A DNA stretch of 19,702 bases, from positions 6,308 to 26,009 of the forward strand of contig DBLF01000065.1 in the NCBI GenBank assembly GCA_002297965.1, in the 5' to 3' direction. The notes under the pieces are model-generated. The model was not told the origin of the DNA. It made no database searches and was given only the letters and a program-made list of their open reading frames with translations. Of the stretch, positions 1 to 5,524 are shown piece by piece. Each line of letters opens with the position of its first letter. Positions within the stretch are counted from its first letter, which is position 1. The stretch comes from Candidatus Segatella papionis. Lineage in GTDB: Bacteria; Bacteroidota; Bacteroidia; Bacteroidales; Bacteroidaceae. Made by a program: the position numbers and the translations under genes.

Positions 1-108
1 GTGGAGGCGATGGTGACGAAGCTGATGTATCTGCAAGGCAAATACGACGACAACCAGAAGGTAAGGGAGATGCTGCAAAAATCGCTAGCCGGGGAAATCA
101 CGGTATAA
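1..108 (+). CDS. ansA: Type I L-asparaginase, C-terminal fragment (cut by window edge)
   Basis: Frame 1 is open from the first base to a TAA at 106-108, giving the last 35 residues of a protein whose start lies outside the window. The fragment contains EAMVTKLMYL followed by a charged helix and ends SLAGEITV. This matches the pattern at the C-terminus of cytosolic type I asparaginases such as E. coli AnsA (EAxxTKLxYL ... LxGExT). These enzymes hydrolyse L-asparagine to aspartate and ammonia. The identification rests on a short tail only; the catalytic threonines are not visible. The final nine codons fall within a 29-bp tandem repeat that continues past the stop. Confidence 0.72.
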   Translation: MEAMVTKLMYLQGKYDDNQKVREMLQKSLAGEITV

Positions 109-167
109 CATTGCTTGCTAGGGAAACCACGGTATAACATCGCTCGCCGGGGAAATCACAATTTAAG
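81..167 (+). repeat. 29-bp tandem array (3 copies) spanning the asparaginase stop codon
   Basis: Three head-to-tail copies of 29 bp lie at 81-109, 110-138 and 139-167. Copy 1 holds the last codons and stop of the asparaginase gene. Copies 2 and 3 lie after the stop and, read in the equivalent frame, still end with a stop: copy 2 reads LLARETTV-stop and copy 3 SLAGEITI-stop. Since 29 is not a multiple of three, the later copies are out of frame with the gene. Copy 3 encodes nearly the same tail as the gene itself, so the original gene end could be either copy. Confidence 0.9.
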
Positions 168-283
168 CTTTAGGAAACCGCAGCGCTTCCTCTAAGGACA
201 AGCGGAAACTGGATATTCTTGCAGGAAATATTCGGTTTTCGTTTAAAAAAGATTAATTTTATAAGGTTTTGTATATCAAACAC

Positions 284-314
284 TTGACACGTATTAATAT
301 TTTATGTATCTTTG
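284..314 (+). promoter_or_regulatory. Bacteroidota-type promoter upstream of the 38-codon ORF
   Basis: TTG at 284-286 and TATCTTTG at 307-314 are separated by 20 bases, matching the Bacteroidota primary sigma-factor pattern (-33 TTG, -7 TAnnTTTG). Transcription would start near 320 and give a leader of about 90 nt before the ORF at 413. The 168-283 stretch upstream holds only a weak hairpin near 184-206 and no gene that I can support. Confidence 0.7.
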
Positions 315-412
315 CAGCGAGTAAAAGATGTTATCGAGCACAACAAGCTGCTCGAAAAGCATTTCGGAGACTTATAAACATAAATTATTAAATCAACAAA
401 ACCTTTTAAATT

Positions 413-529
413 ATGCAGATCAACAAGACTAACAAGTACGGTGAGTTTGTAGAGATTACAGCGCCCGTAGAGAGAACTACATCAGAGGAGTATCCAACCA
501 CATTAGGCGGAGAAATCTGGTACAACTAA
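413..529 (+). CDS. Putative 38-residue peptide, unknown function
   Basis: ATG at 413 opens a 38-codon ORF ending TAA at 527-529. It begins MQINKTNKYGEFVEITAPVE and ends TTLGGEIWYN. There is no signal peptide or membrane segment; it is hydrophilic with an aromatic tail after a Gly-Gly. Support: a well-formed promoter about 95 bases upstream, an A-rich leader usual for this phylum, and a strong terminator at 704-752. The Gly-Gly followed by a short tail could suggest a processed peptide precursor, but no modification or export gene is adjacent, so this is speculation. It could also be a chance ORF in a non-coding transcript. I do not recognise the family. Confidence 0.45.
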   Translation: MQINKTNKYGEFVEITAPVERTTSEEYPTTLGGEIWYN

Positions 530-703
530 AAAAGGGAAACTTGAAAAAGTAAACTCCCCAAAAAATTAATCTCTCAAAAGTAAAATCCAAAAATGACAAG
601 ACTACTTCTTAGGAGTCGCTGAAAATCTTTCTCTTGCAGAATTCGTATTCTCGCAGAAAGACAGCCCCCAAGAGGTAGCAGAAGTAGAAACTTTAACTCA
701 AAT

Positions 704-752
704 AATAAAGGCTCAATCCTTGGAATCCGATTCCGGGAATTGAGCCTTTATT
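704..752 (+). terminator. Intrinsic terminator, 14-bp stem, GGCTCAAT arm
   Basis: AATAAAGGCTCAAT at 704-717 pairs perfectly with ATTGAGCCTTTATT at 739-752. A smaller inverted pair, GGAATC and GATTCC, lies inside the loop. It ends the transcript from the promoter at 284-314. The A-rich and T-rich flanks would allow function in both directions, facing the convergent DUF4301 gene. The same stem sequence recurs after the rel gene at 5357-5386. Confidence 0.8.
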
Positions 753-798
753 GTTAGTTATATCACACGTTTTTTTCGAGCGTGAGAGCTCGTTTTAT

Positions 799-853
799 AT
801 CCTACGGAATTTAAACGGAAATCCGTTCAAATTCCGTCTATGTTCCGTAGGAT
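799..853. repeat. Complex inverted repeat bounded by ATCCTACGGAA / TTCCGTAGGAT (copy A)
   Basis: The outer arms, ATCCTACGGAA at 799-809 and TTCCGTAGGAT at 843-853, are perfect 11-bp complements. Between them lie nested inverted segments built on AAACGGA and TCCGTT. A related, longer version lies at 5399-5518. Both sit at the 3' ends of convergent genes, just after a GGCTCAATCC terminator. A small hairpin (CGAGC at 777-781 with GCTCG at 788-792) precedes this copy. Possible roles are a bidirectional terminator, an mRNA 3' stabiliser or a REP-like dispersed element. Confidence 0.85.
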
Positions 854-868
854 AAAAAAACAGTAGGA

Positions 869-2431
869 CTAGTGCTTGCCGCAGCCTTCTCCGTGGTTGA
901 TGCCGCCCTCGACAGCCTGATGCTGGTCGCGAAGAAGGTCGTTCACGGTCTTCACAGGGTTGAAGGTGCCCAGAGGGACCTCTACGAACACTGTGTTCCA
1001 ATCACTCATCGCACCATTCCAAAGACCAGGAAGCTCCAAAGCCTTCAAGTCCTTGCCGTTCTTGCTCTTGCTAGAGATGAAGCCCGTGCTTGGATCCACA
1101 TACTTAGGCAGGTCGAAGGCATTGCCCTTGTAATCCTTGGTAGCGCAAACGAGATCCACTGGGTTGAAGTGAGTACCCTCGGTAAACATCTTCATATACT
1201 CAGCATTGTTCTTGTCGATCTGAGAGCTCTCCAAAATCTGGAGGCTCACGGTGCCATCCTGATTATAGGTGAGGAAAGGACCACCGCCAGGCTCGCCCAC
1301 GTTCTTAACTACGCCGCACACGCGCATAGGGCGATTGAGCTTCTTGCGAAGATAGATAACCAAATCGGCATCCTCCAACTCCTTGATGTCGGCCTTGCGG
1401 CAGCAAAGGTCACGCTGAACGAAGCGGATGATTTCCTCCAACTTCTGATGGTTGTACTCGCCAGAATCCAATACCTTGAGATACTCGAACGCCTTCTTCT
1501 GAAGGGTTACAAGCACGCCAGCGATAACCTGCTTCCAAGTGACGGTCTCGCCCTTCAAGCGATCTGGCACCACATTGTCGATGTTCTTGATGAACACCAC
1601 GTCGGCATCAATCTCGTTGAGGTTCTCGATGAGCGCACCATGGCCACCTGGACGGAACAACAAAGAACCATCCTCGTTGCGGAATGGCGTATTGTCTGGG
1701 TTGGCAGCGATGGTATCCGTACTAGGCTTCTGCTCAGAGAAGCTGATGTTATACTTGATGCCGTAACGCTTGGCATACTTGTCGGCCTTCTCCTCCACCA
1801 TCTTCTTGAAGAGAGCCAAGTGGTCGTGGGAAACGGTGAAGTGGACGTTGGCCTCGCCATTGCTGCTGGCATAGAGGGCAGCCTCCACGAGGTGTTCCTC
1901 CATAGGGGTGCGAACCTCATCCTCGTACTCATGGAACTGCAGGAGGCCCTTAGGGAGCTGTCCGTAGTTCAAGCCCTCTGGCTTGAGGAGATTGGCAACC
2001 ACAGCCTTGTAATTACCCTCCTTGATGAGCTGCATGATGCCCTTGCCGTCGTTGTTGGCATGGCACTTGTCGCAGAGCGCCTTGCGGAAGGCGAACTTCT
2101 TGATATTCTCGAAGAACTGCTTCTCGAAGTCGGTGGTAGGCACATCGTAAGGAGCATCCAAGAATGCGAACATATTCTTAAACATACGGCTGGCAGCGCC
2201 TGATGCAGGCACGAACTTCACGATTTTGTGACCTTCTGCCTTATAGTCGTTCCACGCCTTCTCATAGCTCTCCACTTCCTGGGCAGAAGGAGCCATGATA
2301 CCCTTACCGATGGCAGCCGCACCCTCGAGCTTGAGGAATGGGAAGCCATTCTTGATTTGTTCCAACTGGTGTTCAATCTGCTGCTCGGTGATGCCGCGAG
2401 CTGCGATTTGGTTTAGATCTTGCTGATTCAT
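869..2431 (-). CDS. DUF4301 family protein (nucleotide-sugar pyrophosphorylase-like)
   Basis: A 520-residue cytosolic protein, starting ATG at 2429-2431, with the hallmarks of the Bacteroidota DUF4301 family. It has a glycine-rich loop VPASGAASRMF at about 74-84, resembling the nucleotide-binding signature of NDP-sugar pyrophosphorylases. Also present are RPGGHGALIENL at about 260-271 and FIKNIDNV at about 280-287, which resemble sugar-binding and metal-binding segments of UDP-sugar pyrophosphorylases. VCGVVKNVGEPGGGPF lies further on, in the C-terminal half. The substrate is unknown. It stands alone on the minus strand, divergent from the small membrane genes at 2630 and convergent with the 38-codon ORF. 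Family placement is recalled knowledge; the enzymatic role is inference from motifs. The long plus-strand ORF opposite is a shadow. Confidence 0.85.
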   Translation of the reverse strand: MNQQDLNQIAARGITEQQIEHQLEQIKNGFPFLKLEGAAAIGKGIMAPSAQEVESYEKAWNDYKAEGHKIVKFVPASGAASRMFKNMFAFLDAPYDVPTTDFEKQFFENIKKFAFRKALCDKCHANNDGKGIMQLIKEGNYKAVVANLLKPEGLNYGQLPKGLLQFHEYEDEVRTPMEEHLVEAALYASSNGEANVHFTVSHDHLALFKKMVEEKADKYAKRYGIKYNISFSEQKPSTDTIAANPDNTPFRNEDGSLLFRPGGHGALIENLNEIDADVVFIKNIDNVVPDRLKGETVTWKQVIAGVLVTLQKKAFEYLKVLDSGEYNHQKLEEIIRFVQRDLCCRKADIKELEDADLVIYLRKKLNRPMRVCGVVKNVGEPGGGPFLTYNQDGTVSLQILESSQIDKNNAEYMKMFTEGTHFNPVDLVCATKDYKGNAFDLPKYVDPSTGFISSKSKNGKDLKALELPGLWNGAMSDWNTVFVEVPLGTFNPVKTVNDLLRDQHQAVEGGINHGEGCGKH

Positions 2432-2469
2432 AATACCATATTTATGTTAAATTTACGCTATCTGTGCCA

Positions 2470-2477
2470 CAAAGTTA
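2470..2477 (-). promoter_or_regulatory. -7 element for the DUF4301 gene
   Basis: CAAAGTTA on the plus strand reads TAACTTTG on the minus strand, a perfect TAnnTTTG box about 40 bases upstream of the DUF4301 start codon. No convincing -33 TTG sits at the usual distance, so only half of the promoter is supported. Confidence 0.5.
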
Positions 2478-2495
2478 ATTCTTTTTTCCGACAAA

Positions 2496-2509
2496 CCGAA
2501 ATATTTCGG
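2496..2509. promoter_or_regulatory. 14-bp perfect palindrome between divergent promoters
   Basis: CCGAAATATTTCGG is a perfect 14-bp palindrome midway between the two outward-facing TAnnTTTG boxes (2470-2477 and 2520-2527). It falls in the spacer region of both promoters, where a dimeric regulator could act on both genes. No regulator gene is adjacent. It is too tight for a normal RNA hairpin. Confidence 0.4.
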
Positions 2510-2519
2510 CATTTTTTTG

Positions 2520-2527
2520 TAACTTTG
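2520..2527 (+). promoter_or_regulatory. -7 element for the small membrane-gene pair
   Basis: TAACTTTG is a perfect TAnnTTTG match about 100 bases upstream of the ATG at 2630. No good -33 is visible. The start of the predicted leader contains a 20-bp-period direct repeat beginning GCAATGAAA at 2527 and 2547. Confidence 0.5.
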
Positions 2528-2629
2528 CAATGAAATTAAACATTTCGCAATGAAAAATTAACGAAGTGGGCGTGTTTGACCGCAGATTCTCCGTTGAGTT
2601 ACATACGTTATAGCAAAACAATTCGCACT

Positions 2630-2863
2630 ATGGTTAGCAAACTAGTTAAAGAGCATGACCGCAGGACACTATTGGCAAACTATCTGTATGGTGTCTCAAA
2701 CCTTCTCCTAAGCGGAACGGGAATTGGTGGTTTTTCACCTCTAGTTACTGGAGATGCCATTGGAGTTTACAATATACTCTTTTTGGCTCTCGGCATCATT
2801 GCAGCTTTGGGATGCGCCTATTGCGCCAACAGAGTAATGAAGTATAATGATTCTAAAATGTAA
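2630..2863 (+). CDS. Small two-helix membrane protein (DUF6722-like)
   Basis: ATG at 2630 gives 77 residues. A TTG 18 codons upstream is in frame but gives an unlikely hydrophilic extension, so ATG is chosen. A charged N-terminus (KEHDRR) precedes two hydrophobic stretches, at about 17-38 (YLYGVSNLLLSGTGIGG) and 44-64 (YNILFLALGIIAALGCAYC), and a short basic tail. This layout resembles the small Bacteroidota family DUF6722, from memory and not certain. The next gene begins 4 bases after its stop, so the two are almost certainly co-translated. The function is unknown; holin-like or stress-linked roles are only guesses. Confidence 0.65.
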   Translation: MVSKLVKEHDRRTLLANYLYGVSNLLLSGTGIGGFSPLVTGDAIGVYNILFLALGIIAALGCAYCANRVMKYNDSKM

Positions 2864-2867
2864 CAAC

Positions 2868-2972
2868 ATGGAATTAATGACAATATTTATGGGCATGTGT
2901 GCACTAATAAGCACAAGCTTTGCTCTTTGGCTAAACACCAAGTCTGGTCAGAAATGGATTGACAGCCTCTAG
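2868..2972 (+). CDS. Tiny single-helix membrane protein, 34 residues
   Basis: ATG at 2868 starts 4 bases after the preceding stop codon; TAG is at 2970-2972. The product begins MELMTIFMGMCALISTSFAL and ends KSGQKWIDSL: one hydrophobic helix (about 4-22) with a short basic, amphipathic tail. Size, tight coupling to the two-helix protein and single-span design suggest a partner subunit. Similar short ORFs ending in KSGKKW-like tails follow such genes in other Bacteroidota, from memory. The function is unknown. Confidence 0.6.
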   Translation: MELMTIFMGMCALISTSFALWLNTKSGQKWIDSL

Positions 2973-3018
2973 TTTCAAGTCCATCAATGGCTTAACACCT
3001 TAGTTCTAACCCAAAAAG

Positions 3019-3096
3019 AGGCTAAAGGCTGAATAACAGACAAGGCTAAAGGCTGAATAACAGACATAATAAGGGTAAATAACATATATAATAAGG
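3019..3096 (+). repeat. Nested tandem repeats in the rel leader
   Basis: A 24-bp unit starting AGGCTAAAGGCTG is perfectly duplicated at 3019-3042 and 3043-3066. A second imperfect duplication follows: a 19-bp segment of the form AATAACA..ATAATAAGG at 3056-3074 recurs at 3078-3096 with two mismatches. The last copy ends in the AAGG that starts the ribosome binding site of the rel gene. I see no promoter between 2973 and 3108, so rel may be read from upstream. Confidence 0.85.
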
Positions 3097-3100
3097 AGGG
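3093..3100 (+). promoter_or_regulatory. Strong Shine-Dalgarno for rel
   Basis: AAGGAGGG lies 8 bases before the ATG at 3109, a near-perfect Shine-Dalgarno. This stands out because most genes here have A-rich leaders without one. It supports the ATG at 3109 as the start. Confidence 0.7.
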
Positions 3101-3108
3101 AACGAAGA

Positions 3109-5328
3109 ATGACAGAACCAACATTTACTTTTACCCCAGAGGAAAGAGAGCAGACGCTCCAAATCCTCGAACGCCTGAGAGCCGCCGTGGGCGACTCCTT
3201 CAAACCAGGCGACGAACAGCACCTGCGCGAAGACATACACCATGCCTTCGAGAACCATCAAATCAAGCGCAACGTGTTCGGAATGAACCCCATCCTCGCA
3301 GCCCTGCAAACCGCAGAAATCGCTGTGAACGAGATTGGTCTGAAAAGAGACGGCATCATCGCCATCCTCATGCAGACCAGCGTCATCGACGGCTACCAAA
3401 CCATCGAAGACATACGAAAGAAATACGGCGACAGCGTGGCGCACATCATCAGCGGACTGCTCCGCATACACGACCTCTACAAGCGCAACCCCGTGATAGA
3501 GAGCGAGAACTTCAGAAACCTGCTCATCTCCTTCTCGGAGGACATGAGAGTGATTCTCATCATGATAGCCGACCGCGTGAACGTGATGCGACAAATCAGG
3601 GACACCGACCAACTGGAGGCGAAGCACGAGGTGAGCGAGGAGGCAAGCTACCTCTACGCCCCACTCGCCCACAAGCTGGGACTCTACAAGCTGAAGAGCG
3701 AGCTGGAAGACCTGAGCCTGAAGTACCTAGAGCACGACGCCTACTATATGATCAAGGAGAAGCTGAACGCCACCAAGCGCTCACGCGACGCCTATATCGC
3801 ACGCTTCATCAAGCCTATACAGGAGAAACTCGACGCCGCCGGGCTGAAGTATCACATGAAGGGCAGAACCAAGAGCATCCACTCCATCTGGCAGAAGATG
3901 AAGAAGCAGAAGTGCCCATTCGAGGGAGTATATGACCTCTTCGCCATCCGCATCATCCTCGACGCACCTAGGGACAAGGAATACATGCAGTGCTGGCAGA
4001 CCTTCGCCCTCATCACCGACATGTACCAGCCGAACCCGAAGCGTATGCGCGACTGGCTCTCCGTGCCTAAGAGCAACGGATACGAGAGTCTGCACACCAC
4101 CGTATTGGGACCTGAGAACAAATGGGTAGAAGTACAAATCCGCACTGAGCGCATGGACGACATCGCCGAGCACGGACTCGCCGCCCACTGGCGATACAAG
4201 GGCATCAAGCAGGGCGAGGGAGGCATCGACGAATGGCTCGCCAACATCAGAGCCGCACTAGAAAGCAATGACGACCTGCAACTGATGGACCAGTTTACCA
4301 CCGACCTGAAGGAAGACGAGGTATATGTGTTCACCCCTAAGGGCGACCTGCTCAACTTCCCGAAGGGAGCCACCGTGCTCGACTTCGCCTACTACATCCA
4401 CTCGCGCATCGGCAACACCTGCGTGGGCGGAAAGATAAACGGCAAGGCGGTGACCTTCCGACAGGAACTGCACTCGGGCGACCAGGTGGAAATCCTCACC
4501 CAGAGCAACCAGAAGCCTCGACAGGAATGGCTCAACATCGTGCAAACCAGCAAGGCGAAGGCTAAGATTCGCCTCGCCATCAAAGAGACGCAGAAAAAGG
4601 ACGGTCTCTACGCCAAGGAGTTGCTGGAGCGCCGATTCAAAAACCGCAAGATTGACATCGACGAGAGCCTGATGGCGCGCACCATCAAGAAGATGGGATA
4701 CAAGGAGAACTCCGACTTCTACAGAGACGTGGCAGAGGAGAAACTCGACGCTAACACCGTGATCGAGCGATACATCGAGGAACGTGACCACGACCTCAAC
4801 CTCACCAATGCCTCGAAGCCTGCCGAGAGCGCAGAGAAATTCGAGTTCGAGAACCCTACCGAGGAACTACTGAAGCAGAGCGACGACGTATTGGTCATCG
4901 ACGAGCACCTGAAGGGCATCGACTTCGAGCTGGCACACTGCTGCCACCCTATCTACGGCGACCCTATCTTCGGTTTCGTAACCATCAGCAAGGGCATCAA
5001 GGTGCATCGCATCGACTGCCCTAACGCCAAGGAACTGCGCCGCCGCTTCGGCTATCGCATCGTAAAGGCGAAATGGAGCGGCAAGGGTACGTCGAAGTAC
5101 GCCATCACTCTCCGCATCATCGGAAACGACGACATCGGCATCGTGAGCAACATCACCAACATCATCTCCAAGGAAGACAAGCTCGTGATGAGAGGCATCA
5201 ACATCTCATCCAAAGACGGCCTCTTCTCCGGCAACGTGACCGTGATGATAGACGATGCCGGCAAGACCGACGCACTCATCAAGAAGCTCAGCGCCGTGAA
5301 GGGCGTGAAACAGGTGACGAGAATATAA
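3109..5328 (+). CDS. relA: RelA/SpoT-family (p)ppGpp synthetase with degenerate hydrolase domain
   Basis: A 739-residue protein with the full long-RSH layout. The N-terminal region (about 40-165) aligns with the HD hydrolase fold, but where active enzymes have a His-Asp pair (LLHDVIEDT-like) this one reads LMQTSVIDG at 87-95. The first metal-binding histidine context is also lost; only ADR at 154-156 remains. Hydrolysis is therefore probably absent. The synthetase domain is intact: GRTKSIHS at 252-259, YDLFAIRI at 275-282, a basic RMRD motif at 312-315 (RXKD type), NGYESLHTTV at 323-332 and EVQIRT at 341-346. A TGS domain (about 402-465), helical linker, zinc-finger-like segment with HCC at 610-612 and a C-terminal ACT domain (about 663-739) complete it. 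It should make (p)ppGpp from ATP and GTP/GDP on ribosomes. A bifunctional partner would be expected elsewhere in the genome. Confidence 0.93.
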   Translation: MTEPTFTFTPEEREQTLQILERLRAAVGDSFKPGDEQHLREDIHHAFENHQIKRNVFGMNPILAALQTAEIAVNEIGLKRDGIIAILMQTSVIDGYQTIEDIRKKYGDSVAHIISGLLRIHDLYKRNPVIESENFRNLLISFSEDMRVILIMIADRVNVMRQIRDTDQLEAKHEVSEEASYLYAPLAHKLGLYKLKSELEDLSLKYLEHDAYYMIKEKLNATKRSRDAYIARFIKPIQEKLDAAGLKYHMKGRTKSIHSIWQKMKKQKCPFEGVYDLFAIRIILDAPRDKEYMQCWQTFALITDMYQPNPKRMRDWLSVPKSNGYESLHTTVLGPENKWVEVQIRTERMDDIAEHGLAAHWRYKGIKQGEGGIDEWLANIRAALESNDDLQLMDQFTTDLKEDEVYVFTPKGDLLNFPKGATVLDFAYYIHSRIGNTCVGGKINGKAVTFRQELHSGDQVEILTQSNQKPRQEWLNIVQTSKAKAKIRLAIKETQKKDGLYAKELLERRFKNRKIDIDESLMARTIKKMGYKENSDFYRDVAEEKLDANTVIERYIEERDHDLNLTNASKPAESAEKFEFENPTEELLKQSDDVLVIDEHLKGIDFELAHCCHPIYGDPIFGFVTISKGIKVHRIDCPNAKELRRRFGYRIVKAKWSGKGTSKYAITLRIIGNDDIGIVSNITNIISKEDKLVMRGINISSKDGLFSGNVTVMIDDAGKTDALIKKLSAVKGVKQVTRI

Positions 5329-5356
5329 AATCCCCCAAAAGGCTAAAATTCCAAAA

Positions 5357-5393
5357 AGGCTCAATCCAAATCATCGGATTGAGCCTCTTTTCT
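5357..5393 (+). terminator. Intrinsic terminator after rel, GGCTCAATCC arm
   Basis: AGGCTCAATCC at 5357-5367 pairs perfectly with GGATTGAGCCT at 5376-5386, with an 8-base loop, followed by a T-rich run. It lies about 30 bases after the rel stop codon. The stem repeats that of the terminator at 704-752. Confidence 0.88.
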
Positions 5394-5398
5394 ATATT

Positions 5399-5518
5399 AT
5401 CCTACGGAACATACTTTTATTTTATCCTACGGAACTTAAACGGATGAAACGGAACAAAATCCGTCTAAGTTCCGTCTAAGTTCCGTAGGATAAAAACTCC
5501 AACAAAATTCCGTAGGAT
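5399..5518. repeat. Complex inverted repeat, ATCCTACGGAAC / GTTCCGTAGGAT family (copy B)
   Basis: It contains two direct copies of ATCCTACGGAAC (5399-5410, 5424-5435) and two inverted copies (GTTCCGTAGGAT at 5480-5491, TTCCGTAGGAT at 5508-5518). Between them are partial units such as AAACGGA and TCCGTCTAAG repeated twice. The core 5422-5496 closely resembles 797-858. It fills the space between the convergent rel and TPR genes, ending seven bases before the TPR stop codon. Confidence 0.88.
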
Positions 5519-5524
5519 TATTTT

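Noticed and set aside
321..377. Coding-like stretch KDVIEHNKLLEKHFGDL in the leader before the 38-codon ORF
   Set aside because: There is no ATG or GTG; the only in-frame TTG lies in the promoter -7 box, so translation is implausible.
263..405. 10-bp inverted pair AAGGTTTTGT (263-272) and ACAAAACCTT (396-405) flanking the promoter region
   Set aside because: One arm lies upstream of the transcription start, so no RNA stem forms; AT-rich and possibly chance, with no mobile-element features.
872..2203. Long plus-strand ORF of 443 codons opposite DUF4301
   Set aside because: It is the antisense of a gene with recognisable motifs; its product is Leu/His/Val-rich with no domain, as expected from a shadow frame.
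2576..2629. TTG start extending the two-helix membrane protein by 18 residues
   Set aside because: The extension is hydrophilic with no ribosome site, and the ATG at 2630 gives a natural start before the charged N-terminus.
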